This document shows positions 1 to 6,069 of a DNA stretch of 6,280 nucleotides, one piece after another. Location of the stretch: assembly GCA_028865845.1 (NCBI GenBank), contig JAGWJK010000273.1, positions 1 through 6,280 on the forward strand, given 5' to 3'. The stretch comes from Rhizobiaceae bacterium (GTDB taxonomy: Bacteria > Pseudomonadota > Alphaproteobacteria > Rhizobiales > Rhizobiaceae). Made by a program: the position numbers and the translations under genes. Below the pieces are notes generated by a model, which was given only the letters and a program-made list of their open reading frames with translations, was not told the DNA's origin and did not search any database. Numbering within the stretch: position 1 is the stretch's first letter; each line of letters begins with the position of its first letter.

Positions 1-423
1 GAGATTATTCACCAGGCCCAGCCAGCTCATATAGCGATAGAGCGGCACCATGATCACCAGCGGCGACACCATCTGGAAGGCCAGGATCGCCAGAAGCCAA
101 CCTGGTTTCCCCCGCAAAGGCAGACGCGAAAAAGCGTAAGCCGCGGGCAACGAGACAATGAGAACCCCAAGTGCGGAAAGGCAGGAGAGGAGGAGGGCGT
201 TCCAGAGATAGCCGGCAAAGGATGCATTGGTCAGCACCGCATAGAAATTGTCGAGCGTCGGATATTTCGGGATGAAACGGGCAACGCCCAGATAAATTTC
301 CTTTCGGCTGCGCAAGGCCAGCGACAGCAGCCAAAGCAGCGGTCCGGCGAAAAAGGCGAGGACAACCAGCATGAACAGATAGCTGAGCGCATCCGCGATA
401 CGTTCCCTGAGCTTCGCACTCAT
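1..423 (-). CDS. Carbohydrate ABC transporter permease, MalG type (partial; 3' end outside window)
   Basis: This is the inner-membrane permease of a CUT1-family sugar importer. It would pair with the MalF-type permease encoded just upstream. Only the first 141 codons are present, and the frame is still open at position 1; full-length members have about 270-290 residues. The translation begins MSAKLRERIADALSYLFMLV. A first membrane segment lies at about residues 14-37, followed by a periplasmic stretch with the family-typical 'P-T-L-D-N-F' near residues 55-60. A second segment is at about 71-98, ending in AYAFSRL, a common MalG-family element, and a third begins at about 108. The EAA loop that docks on the ATPase would lie beyond the left edge. 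The start ATG (423-421) overlaps the TGA of the upstream permease as ATGA, so translational coupling is likely. The substrate cannot be read from the sequence. Confidence 0.9.
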   Translation of the reverse strand, partial: MSAKLRERIADALSYLFMLVVLAFFAGPLLWLLSLALRSRKEIYLGVARFIPKYPTLDNFYAVLTNASFAGYLWNALLLSCLSALGVLIVSLPAAYAFSRLPLRGKPGWLLAILAFQMVSPLVIMVPLYRYMSWLGLVNNL

Positions 424-1346
424 TCGGCGGTCTCCTTCGGCAGGAAGCGGGCATAGATCATCGCGAGCACCAGACTGATTATCAGCATCAGCACCGACAA
501 TACACTTCCCCCCGCGAGATCGAAGTTACGAAAGACAAGATTGTAAGTGAAGAGCGATAGTACTTCTGTCGCTCGACCAGGTCCGCCCCCCGTCAATGAT
601 AGAATGGCGTCGAACGTGTTCAAGGTCTGGATGGTGATGATGACCATGTTGACCAGGATCGCGGTGCGCAACTGCGGCAGGATCACATACCAGAACCGTT
701 GCAACGGGTTGGCGCCGTCGACGGCCGCCGCTTCGTAGAGCACGGGATCGATGGTCTTCAGCGCCGCATACATCACGATCATCGAGAAAGCCGTGCCGCG
801 CCAGATATTCGAAATAACCACGGACCAGATGGCGATATTTGGGTCCGAAAGCCAGGCGACTGGCTCGATGCCACCTAGGCGCAACAGTCCGTTGATGGCG
901 CCGAACGGCGCCTCGCTGAACAGCATCTGCCAGACGATGCCACCGGCGATACCCGGAACGACCCAGGCGACCATGACGGCGGTGCGCAGCAAGGTGGCGC
1001 CGTAAAGCCGCCGTTTCTCCGCCCGTATGACCACCAGCGCAATGAACAGGCCGAGCAGCTGCTGACCAACGACACTGCCGAGCGTGAAAACGAAGGTCAT
1101 CCACAATGTGAGGGGCAAGGCTGGATTGCCGAGTATTTGCTTCGCTTTATCGAGCGAATAGCCCGACTCGCTCCCAAGCAGGGTCTGGTTGGTGAAGGCC
1201 AGCCGAAACGCATCAAGGATTGGATAGAGATAAAACAACCCCAGCACCAGGATCACCGGCAAAAGCCACGGCAAGGCCGTGCTGGAAAGCGGCCGGCTCG
1301 AAATACGTACTCGGCCCGTAGAATTGCTGAATGCTGCGACAGTCAT
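420..1346 (-). CDS. Carbohydrate ABC transporter permease, MalF type
   Basis: This 308-residue inner-membrane permease belongs to the binding-protein-dependent transport family and is one half of the sugar channel. The N-terminus is a short cytoplasmic tail, followed by a hydrophobic segment at about residues 24-45 that ends in the typical 'YPILDAFRLAF'. Further segments lie at about 79-107, 117-142, 171-195, 226-245 and 279-300. The EAA loop is clear: EAAAVDG at 205-211 and ILP at 222-224, spaced as the family consensus requires. This cytoplasmic loop contacts the ATPase. LTGGGPGRATEVLSL at 251-265 is another hallmark of MalF-type subunits. The start at 1346 has a modest GGA about 9 bases upstream. 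It is followed by the MalG-type gene with an ATGA overlap and preceded by a 127-bp gap with two hairpins. The family assignment is firm; the substrate is unknown. Confidence 0.93.
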   Translation of the reverse strand: MTVAAFSNSTGRVRISSRPLSSTALPWLLPVILVLGLFYLYPILDAFRLAFTNQTLLGSESGYSLDKAKQILGNPALPLTLWMTFVFTLGSVVGQQLLGLFIALVVIRAEKRRLYGATLLRTAVMVAWVVPGIAGGIVWQMLFSEAPFGAINGLLRLGGIEPVAWLSDPNIAIWSVVISNIWRGTAFSMIVMYAALKTIDPVLYEAAAVDGANPLQRFWYVILPQLRTAILVNMVIITIQTLNTFDAILSLTGGGPGRATEVLSLFTYNLVFRNFDLAGGSVLSVLMLIISLVLAMIYARFLPKETAE

Positions 1347-1380
1347 GAAATAGGTTCCATCCCCAACCTAATCGCGACAC

Positions 1381-1420
1381 GGACGTGGCGCCGTCTCCTT
1401 GAGAGAATCGCGCCACGTCC
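1381..1420 (-). promoter_or_regulatory. Intercistronic hairpin 1 between binding-protein and permease genes
   Basis: A perfect 11-bp inverted repeat has arms at 1381-1391 (GGACGTGGCGC) and 1410-1420 (GCGCCACGTCC), with an 18-nt loop. The loop can fold further by pairing 1394-1397 with 1401-1404. No T-tract follows in the transcribed (minus) direction, so it is unlikely to be an efficient intrinsic terminator. Hairpins at this place in sugar-transport operons often protect the upstream mRNA and keep the binding protein in excess over the permeases. That role is inferred here. Confidence 0.6.
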
Positions 1421-1443
1421 TACCGGGACAAGGTTGCCACATG

Positions 1444-1469
1444 TTCGGCGGGAAAGCCCGCCCGCCGAA
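1444..1469 (-). promoter_or_regulatory. Intercistronic hairpin 2 just after the binding-protein stop codon
   Basis: A perfect 9-bp inverted repeat (TTCGGCGGG at 1444-1452, CCCGCCGAA at 1461-1469) encloses an 8-nt loop. It lies 4 bases beyond the stop codon of the binding-protein gene. In the transcript the stem is followed by CATGTGGC rather than a U-run. It is therefore better read as an mRNA-stabilising or partial-attenuation structure than as a full terminator. A shorter alternative pairing within the same GC-rich block (GCGGG with CCCGC around an AAAG loop) is possible. Confidence 0.6.
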
Positions 1470-1473
1470 ACGA

Positions 1474-2778
1474 TTATTTGCTGGAGTACGCGGCGAGTGA
1501 TGCCTTGTAAGCGGTATCGACTGCCTCTTCGGTCGTTTTGGTGCCGGAAAGAACGTCGCCCATCATGATCTGGATCTGATTGGAGATTTCCGGGTAGATG
1601 GCGACACCGGGTCGCGCCTTGCCGCTTTCAAGCGCGGCGGCAAACCCCTTGTCGATCGGCGTCTTGAACTGATCATACTTGTCAAACAGCGAAAGCTGCG
1701 TCGGCAACTGATCCTGCAAGGCATTGGCGGGGCCGTTATAGATCTCTTTGACGAGATCGGCGCAGAACTCGACCTTCTTCGGATCGTTGCTGAAGGAACC
1801 GAAGGCCCAGCCGCCGGTGCCCGCGGAATGTTGCGATTCCGTCGGGCCGGGGATCGGCGACGGCTGCCATTTGGCGAAGTCTTCCGGCTCCAACGCGTTC
1901 TTCAGCTGGCCATATTGGAAATTGCCGCCGATGAAGAGTGCCGAAGTGCCGGCGGCGGCGGCAGCGTTGATATCGTCATAGGCCTTGATGTTGAGGACCC
2001 GCTTCGGCGCTGCACCCGAATCCACCAGATCCTTGTAGTAGTTGACCGCCTTGATCATCTTGGCGCGGTTGTCGCCCTCTCCGAAGATCGGCTTGGCATT
2101 GGCGTCGACGAGTTCGCCGCCCTGCGACCAGAAGTTCGCGAGCCAGTCGAAGGTCGTGCCTTCCCAACGGCCTGCATTGAAGAGAACGCCCTCCATGCCC
2201 TTTTTCTTGGAGGCGAGTGCGGCGGCCTTCAGATCGGCCCAGGTCTTCGGCGCATCGGGAACGATGTCGGTATTGCGCCAGAGCACGCGGATATCGGTCG
2301 CCCACCACCAGGCATAGAGCTGCCCATCCTTGGCAACGACGACGTCGCGTATGAAGGGGAAGAGATCGGACACCTGATCCTTGGTGAAATAAGGCGTCAT
2401 CGGCTTCAGCACGCGGTTGTCGATGAACTGCTGCAGCACGAAGCTGTCGATCGCCGAACAATCCGGCGCGTTTCCGGCCTTCGCCTGCTCCAGGAGGCGC
2501 GCGGCAACCTGTCCGGTGTCGTCGCTCTGGTACTGGAAATCGATCTGCCAGTCCGGATGTTTGGAAATGAAATCGCTAAACAGCTTCTTGTAACCGTCAG
2601 CCCAGGCCGGAACGGCCGAGAATGATGGGCTCTCCCAAGCCGGCAACGCAAAGACCAGTTTGTTCGGCGCATCGGCAAGGCCCGCACGCTCGTTCGTGAC
2701 CAGATCCGCAGCGAAAACCGGCAAGGCCACCATAGAGGCGGCAGCCACCGCAACCACGCGGCGCGTCAGATAATTCAT
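1474..2778 (-). CDS. Periplasmic sugar-binding protein of ABC transporter (family 1 solute-binding protein)
   Basis: This is the 434-residue extracellular solute-binding protein that captures the substrate in the periplasm and delivers it to the two permeases. A classical signal peptide is visible: basic MNYLTRR, a hydrophobic core to about residue 20, and a VFA/A cleavage site near residues 21-24. No lipobox cysteine is present, so the mature protein should be soluble. Family-type features include KLVFALPAW after the signal and the aromatic cluster YAWWWATD at 155-162. 'GTSALFIGGNFQ' at 277-288 and GTGGWAFGSFS at 320-330 are also characteristic. Two cysteines at about 107 and 339 could form a disulphide. 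The aromatic residues suit stacking on a sugar ring, but the ligand cannot be named. It is the first gene of the minus-strand operon, and the length is normal for the family. The start has a strong Shine-Dalgarno. Confidence 0.93.
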   Translation of the reverse strand: MNYLTRRVVAVAAASMVALPVFAADLVTNERAGLADAPNKLVFALPAWESPSFSAVPAWADGYKKLFSDFISKHPDWQIDFQYQSDDTGQVAARLLEQAKAGNAPDCSAIDSFVLQQFIDNRVLKPMTPYFTKDQVSDLFPFIRDVVVAKDGQLYAWWWATDIRVLWRNTDIVPDAPKTWADLKAAALASKKKGMEGVLFNAGRWEGTTFDWLANFWSQGGELVDANAKPIFGEGDNRAKMIKAVNYYKDLVDSGAAPKRVLNIKAYDDINAAAAAGTSALFIGGNFQYGQLKNALEPEDFAKWQPSPIPGPTESQHSAGTGGWAFGSFSNDPKKVEFCADLVKEIYNGPANALQDQLPTQLSLFDKYDQFKTPIDKGFAAALESGKARPGVAIYPEISNQIQIMMGDVLSGTKTTEEAVDTAYKASLAAYSSK

Positions 2779-2781
2779 AAA

Positions 2782-2790
2782 TCCCTCCCA
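2782..2790 (-). promoter_or_regulatory. Strong ribosome binding site of the binding-protein gene
   Basis: On the minus strand TGGGAGGGA lies 3-4 bases before the ATG at 2778. This fixes the start and fits the high expression expected of a periplasmic binding protein. Confidence 0.65.
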
Positions 2791-2812
2791 AAATTTGTTG
2801 CCCGCCCTCCCG

Positions 2813-2842
2813 TTGACGACGGTTCATCGAACAGGCAATATT
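2813..2842 (+). promoter_or_regulatory. Possible promoter of the ATPase gene
   Basis: TTGACG at 2813-2818 (5 of 6 matches to the -35 consensus) and AATATT at 2837-2842 (4 of 6) are separated by 18 bases. This would give a leader of about 35 nt before the ATG at 2884. The match is fair, and the AT-rich block gives other possible -10 positions. Confidence 0.4.
2822..2832. promoter_or_regulatory. Possible operator, small inverted repeat GTTC-ATC-GAAC
   Basis: A perfect 4-bp inverted repeat with a 3-nt centre lies in the divergent region. It sits just downstream of the expected start of the operon transcript and inside the spacer of the weaker plus-strand promoter, so one bound repressor could affect both directions. 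The repeat is short and could be chance. No dedicated regulator for the transporter is present in the window. Confidence 0.25.
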
Positions 2843-2843
2843 T

Positions 2844-2871
2844 ATATTAAATCACTTTGTTTTTGTGTCAA
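2844..2871 (-). promoter_or_regulatory. Sigma-70-type promoter of the binding-protein/permease operon
   Basis: On the minus strand a perfect -35 box TTGACA (2871-2866) is followed after 16 bases by TAATAT (2849-2844). TATAAA lies at 2846-2841 as an alternative with a long 19-base spacer. Transcription would begin near 2837, giving a leader of about 58 nt. The -35 box shares base 2871 with the Shine-Dalgarno of the divergent ATPase gene, and the promoter faces the plus-strand one. An AT-rich palindrome, ATTTA-TAT-TAAAT (2840-2852), covers the -10 region. Confidence 0.6.
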
Positions 2872-2877
2872 GGGAGG
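2871..2877 (+). promoter_or_regulatory. Ribosome binding site of the ATPase gene
   Basis: AGGGAGG is followed by 6 bases and then the ATG at 2884. This spacing is near ideal and confirms the chosen start. It directly abuts the -35 box of the opposite operon promoter. Confidence 0.65.
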
Positions 2878-2883
2878 TTCTGA

Positions 2884-3885
2884 ATGGCGCGTGTGGTTGT
2901 CGATAATGTCTCGAAGCGGTATGGCGGATTGCAGGTTCTGCATAATCTCAACGTCGAGATCGAGGATGGAAAATTCGTGGTGCTCGTCGGCCCCTCAGGC
3001 TGCGGGAAATCGACGTTGCTGCGCATGATCGCCGGGCTGGAATCCATCTCCGACGGCGAAATGAGCATAGATGGACGTGTGGTGAACGATCTGGCGCCGC
3101 GGGAGCGGGACATTGCCATGGTGTTTCAGAATTACGCGCTCTATCCGCACATGACCGTAGCGGAGAACATGAGTTTTGCGCTTCGCCTGATGCGCAGCGA
3201 CAAGGGCGAGATCAGCAAGCGCATCGACCACGCTTCCGGCATCCTGGCGCTCGGCCCCTATCTCGCCCGCAAGCCGGCCGCTCTATCCGGTGGGCAGCGC
3301 CAGCGCGTGGCCATGGGCCGAGCGATCGTGCGCGACCCTAAGGTTTTTCTCTTCGATGAGCCGCTCTCCAACCTCGACGCAAAATTGCGCGTGCAGATGC
3401 GCTCGGAAATCCGCGGCCTGCACGACCGGCTGAAGACGACGACGATCTACGTCACCCACGACCAGACCGAGGCGATGACGATGGCCGACCAGATCGTCGT
3501 TCTGAACCAGGGCCGCATCGAGCAGATCGGCACGCCGCTGGAACTCTACAGATCGCCGGCCAATCTTTTCGTTGCCGGCTTCATCGGTTCTCCGGCGATG
3601 AATTTGATAACCGGGCGTCACGCCGAGACGGCAGGCGCAACGACGCTCGGCATCCGGCCGGAACATATCCAGCTGGCTTCGGACAACAACGGCATCACGG
3701 GTCAGGTGGTTTTCGCCGAGCACTTGGGCAGCGACACATTCCTCAGCGTCGACGTCGCCGATGCGGGCCGGCTGATCGTGCGCGGCGGCGGCGATCTCAT
3801 GGTGTCGGCCGGGGACCAGGTTTCCCTTGTCTTTCCGGCCGAGAGGCTGCACCGCTTTGACGGCAGTGGAAATGCCATCCGTTGA
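2884..3885 (+). CDS. ABC transporter ATP-binding protein, MalK/UgpC type
   Basis: This is the cytoplasmic ATPase that energises a CUT1 sugar importer. All nucleotide-binding motifs are intact: Walker [10 protein letters not shown] at residues 36-44, Q-loop glutamine 82 in [11 protein letters not shown], signature LSGGQ at 134-138, and Walker B VFLFDEP at 154-160 with catalytic Glu159. The D-loop SNLD at 162-165 and switch His192 in THDQTEA are also present. The family-typical GSPAMN (236-241) leads into a C-terminal regulatory/TOBE region with GIRPEHI at 256-262. At 333 residues it is shorter than the usual 350-370, and the shortening lies in the C-terminal domain. It is transcribed away from the binding-protein/permease operon, which has no ATPase of its own in view, so it very probably serves those permeases. 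Family members are sometimes shared between importers. A GC-rich hairpin follows the stop. Confidence 0.94.
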   Translation: MARVVVDNVSKRYGGLQVLHNLNVEIEDGKFVVLVGPSGCGKSTLLRMIAGLESISDGEMSIDGRVVNDLAPRERDIAMVFQNYALYPHMTVAENMSFALRLMRSDKGEISKRIDHASGILALGPYLARKPAALSGGQRQRVAMGRAIVRDPKVFLFDEPLSNLDAKLRVQMRSEIRGLHDRLKTTTIYVTHDQTEAMTMADQIVVLNQGRIEQIGTPLELYRSPANLFVAGFIGSPAMNLITGRHAETAGATTLGIRPEHIQLASDNNGITGQVVFAEHLGSDTFLSVDVADAGRLIVRGGGDLMVSAGDQVSLVFPAERLHRFDGSGNAIR

Positions 3886-3891
3886 AGGATA

Positions 3892-3913
3892 AGGCGGGGC
3901 CTGCGCCCCGCCT
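3892..3913. terminator. GC-rich hairpin between convergent ATPase and efflux genes, probable bidirectional terminator
   Basis: A perfect 9-bp stem (AGGCGGGGC at 3892-3900, GCCCCGCCT at 3905-3913) has a 4-nt loop, CTGC. It occupies most of the 33-bp gap between the stop codons at 3885 and 3919. In the minus direction it is followed by TTATCCTT, weakly T-rich; in the plus direction no T-run follows. Position and stem strength argue for termination, probably better for the minus-strand transcript. Confidence 0.6.
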
Positions 3914-3918
3914 GCCTG

Positions 3919-5115
3919 TCAATGTCGCGGAATACGCGGCAGGAAGACGGTGAACAGACCAAGCAACGGCAGATAGGAGCAGATCGTGTAAACGAAGCTG
4001 ATGCCATGCGTGTCGGCGAGATCCCCGAGCAGCGCCGCCCCAAGACCCCCTGCCCCGAAGGCAAAACCGAAGAAGATCCCGGCCACCAGACCGACACGAC
4101 CGGGAAGCAGTTCCTGGGCAAAGACCACGATCGCCGGGAAGGCAGAAGCCAGCACCAGTCCGATGACAACCGTGAGTACGCCGGTCCAGAACAGGTTGGC
4201 ATAGGGCATCAGCATCGCAAACGGGATGACGCCGAGGATCGAAAACCAGATAACGAACCGGGCGCCGAAGCGATCGCCAACCGGACCGCCGAGGATCGTG
4301 CCGGCAGCCACCGAGCCAAGGAAAAGAGCAAGCATCAGCTGCGCATCGCGGACGCTCAGCTGGAACTTGTCGGTGACGTAGAAAGTGAAGTAGCTGGAAA
4401 TGCTTGCCAGATAGACATTTTTGGTCGCCGTCAGCAGGATCAGGATGAGCAGCGCCCATAGAACCTTATTGCGTGCCAGAGGCAATGCCTTGCTCGGCAA
4501 GGGGCGGCTCGCATGCTGGCGTCGATGGTTGACATACCAATTGCCGACCCAGCTCAGAACGATGAAGCCGATGACGGCGAGAACCGAAAGCCAGGCCACA
4601 CTCGATTGCCCATGCGGCAGGACGATGAAGGCGGCGAGCAGCGGCCCAACCGCCGACCCGGCATTGCCTCCAAGCTGGAACAAGGACTGCGCCAGGCCGT
4701 GACGGCCGCCGGAGGCCAACCGCGCGACGCGCGACGATTCCGGATGGAATATTGCCGAGCCGAAACCGATCAAGCTCGCAGCAACCAACAGAAGCGGGAA
4801 ATTGCCGGCATAACCGAGCATCACAAGGCCGGAAAACGTGCACACCATTCCGATCGGCAAGGAATAGGGCATCGGCCACCGATCGGTGACCAGACCAACG
4901 ATCGGCTGCAGCAGGGATGCCGTGATCTGGAACGTCATCGTCAGCAAGCCGATCTGAACGAAATCGAGCGCGTAGTTCTCCCGGAACATGGGATAAAGCG
5001 ACACCAGCAGCGATTGCATGATATCGTTGAGCAGATGGCAGACGCTGACCGCCACCACGATTGAAATCGTCGTCTTTTCAAATCGGGCCGGAGTGCCCGA
5101 AAATGCCGCAACCAT
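3919..5115 (-). CDS. fsr: Major facilitator efflux protein, Fsr (fosmidomycin resistance) family
   Basis: This 398-residue inner-membrane exporter closely resembles E. coli Fsr (about 406 residues), which expels fosmidomycin and is a proton-coupled drug efflux protein. Recognisable blocks include CHLLNDIMQSLLVSLYP at about residues 26-42, LLQPIVGLVTDRWPMPYSLP at 68-87 (motif A region), and FHPESSRVARLASGGRHGLA at 123-142. GGPVGDRFGAR at 276-286 is the motif A equivalent of the second half, and FAQELLPGRVG lies at 332-342. About twelve hydrophobic segments in two halves are separated by a basic loop at about 194-215. The start at 5115 was chosen because MVAAFSG fits the family N-terminus and AGGA lies 7 bases upstream. 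The same frame remains open upstream, and an ATG at 5160 would add 15 residues. It is divergent from an AraC-type regulator. The actual drug or metabolite exported is not shown by the sequence. Confidence 0.92.
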   Translation of the reverse strand: MVAAFSGTPARFEKTTISIVVAVSVCHLLNDIMQSLLVSLYPMFRENYALDFVQIGLLTMTFQITASLLQPIVGLVTDRWPMPYSLPIGMVCTFSGLVMLGYAGNFPLLLVAASLIGFGSAIFHPESSRVARLASGGRHGLAQSLFQLGGNAGSAVGPLLAAFIVLPHGQSSVAWLSVLAVIGFIVLSWVGNWYVNHRRQHASRPLPSKALPLARNKVLWALLILILLTATKNVYLASISSYFTFYVTDKFQLSVRDAQLMLALFLGSVAAGTILGGPVGDRFGARFVIWFSILGVIPFAMLMPYANLFWTGVLTVVIGLVLASAFPAIVVFAQELLPGRVGLVAGIFFGFAFGAGGLGAALLGDLADTHGISFVYTICSYLPLLGLFTVFLPRIPRH

Positions 5116-5236
5116 TGGGTTTTCCTTCCTTCGCCGGTCGATTCTTTTCAGCCGGCCCATTGATCCGCCTTCTACACTGCTTGCAGGTGTCCTTCTTTCG
5201 TGTTTTGGTCCAATTCTTTCTCGATCGGGCCAAAAA
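5116..5236. promoter_or_regulatory. Divergent control region of the efflux and araC genes
   Basis: This 121-bp gap must hold both promoters. I see no pair of convincing -35/-10 boxes, so activator dependence is possible. Candidate protein-binding elements are an imperfect repeat at 5174-5190 (ACACTGC, TT, GCAGGTGT with one bulged G), the palindrome TTGGTCCAA at 5205-5213, and GCCGG/CCGGC arms around 5132-5155. The Shine-Dalgarno of the efflux gene lies at its left end. Before the araC ATG there is only a weak GGG, 7 bases upstream. Confidence 0.4.
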
Positions 5237-6067
5237 ATGGAAAAGCACTCGGAACAGCTGTTGGTGACGCTTGGTGACAGCCATGAGCGCAACATGCGCT
5301 GGATGGAGGAATCTGACGCGGATGTGCTGGTCCACAGTTCCGAACCGCCGCTCGGCCACATCGTCCCCTGGCATCATCATCGGCGCACGCAGTTGCTCTG
5401 CGTTTTTTCAGGCGTCGTTCTCGTTCTGACCTCGCGCCGGCGCTGGATGATTCCACCGGGGCACGCCCTGTTCATCCCCGTCGGTCTGGAACACGCCATC
5501 GAAATACTGAGCGACGTCAGCATGAAATCCGTTTACGTGACCCCACGCAGTCCGCAATCCGACGACGACGCGCCGCGTGTCGTCGAAGTCACAGATCTCG
5601 CCCGCAGCCTTCTGCTTGAAGCCGTCCGCCTCGGAGAAGCACCAGTCGGAAACCGCAAGGCGGAACTCGTCCTTTCCCTTCTGATCGAGGAGATCTCGAC
5701 ACTCGAAGAACGCCCGCTCGGACTGCCCTTCCCTTCCGAGCGGCGGATGGCTGCACTTTGCCGCGACTATCTGGCAAGCCCGACGCCCAATGCACGGCTG
5801 GATGACTGGGCCGAGAAACTGGCAATGAGCCGCAGGACCTTCACCCGACAATTTCGCAAGGAGACCGGTGTCAGTTTCACGACATGGCGTCAGCAGGCGA
5901 GCGTCTTTTCCTGCCTGCCCCAGCTTGCCGAGGGCCAGCCGGTGACCAACATTGCGCTCGAAGCCGGGTATGAGAGCGTCGCCGCCTTCACCACGATGTT
6001 TCGCCGTATGCTTGGAACCTCGCCGCGAACCTACATGATCAGCCGTTGCTCATTCGATCGACAATGA
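5237..6067 (+). CDS. AraC-family transcriptional regulator with N-terminal cupin domain
   Basis: This 276-residue DNA-binding regulator has an AraC-type sensor cupin. The motif PWHHHRRTQLLCVFSG (residues 44-59) and IPPGHALFIPVGLEHAIE (72-89) form the usual small barrel with its metal- or ligand-site histidines. The C-terminal domain has two helix-turn-helix units: LDDWAEKLAMSRRTFTRQF (188-206) and VTNIALEAGYESVAAFTTMF (236-255), followed by the GTSPRTYM hallmark (260-267). The arrangement resembles the NimR (YeaM) group, which controls a divergently encoded efflux gene, and here the divergent gene is an Fsr-like exporter. Local regulation of that gene is therefore the best guess. The ATG at 5237 has only a weak Shine-Dalgarno, but the frame upstream overlaps the efflux gene start and lacks family similarity. 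An ATG at 5294 is a less likely start. The inducer is unknown. The gene ends 2 bp from the convergent repC. Confidence 0.88.
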   Translation: MEKHSEQLLVTLGDSHERNMRWMEESDADVLVHSSEPPLGHIVPWHHHRRTQLLCVFSGVVLVLTSRRRWMIPPGHALFIPVGLEHAIEILSDVSMKSVYVTPRSPQSDDDAPRVVEVTDLARSLLLEAVRLGEAPVGNRKAELVLSLLIEEISTLEERPLGLPFPSERRMAALCRDYLASPTPNARLDDWAEKLAMSRRTFTRQFRKETGVSFTTWRQQASVFSCLPQLAEGQPVTNIALEAGYESVAAFTTMFRRMLGTSPRTYMISRCSFDRQ

Positions 6068-6069
6068 CA

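Noticed and set aside
5..454. 149-residue open frame on the minus strand at the left edge, plus a 62-residue one at 231-419
   Set aside because: The real coding frame is the one open from 423 to 1, which gives a clear MalG-type membrane protein. The others are out-of-frame shadows with no recognisable sequence.
1343..1360. Five-codon mini-ORF (MEPIS) whose stop overlaps the MalF-type start as ATGA
   Set aside because: It has no usable Shine-Dalgarno at proper spacing, and such mini-ORFs arise often by chance.
2597..2827. 76-residue minus-strand open frame starting in the leader of the binding-protein gene
   Set aside because: It lies out of frame over the true coding sequence, has no clear ribosome site or family resemblance, and reads as a frame shadow.
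5018..5236. Upstream extension of the araC reading frame from 5018
   Set aside because: It would run antisense through the start of the efflux gene and across the whole divergent control region, with no cupin-like sequence in the added 73 residues.
5116..5361. Upstream extension of the efflux reading frame by up to 82 residues
   Set aside because: The extra residues are basic and low in hydrophobicity, unlike the Fsr N-terminus, and they overlap the divergent araC gene. The ATG at 5115 has a good Shine-Dalgarno and gives a family-typical length.
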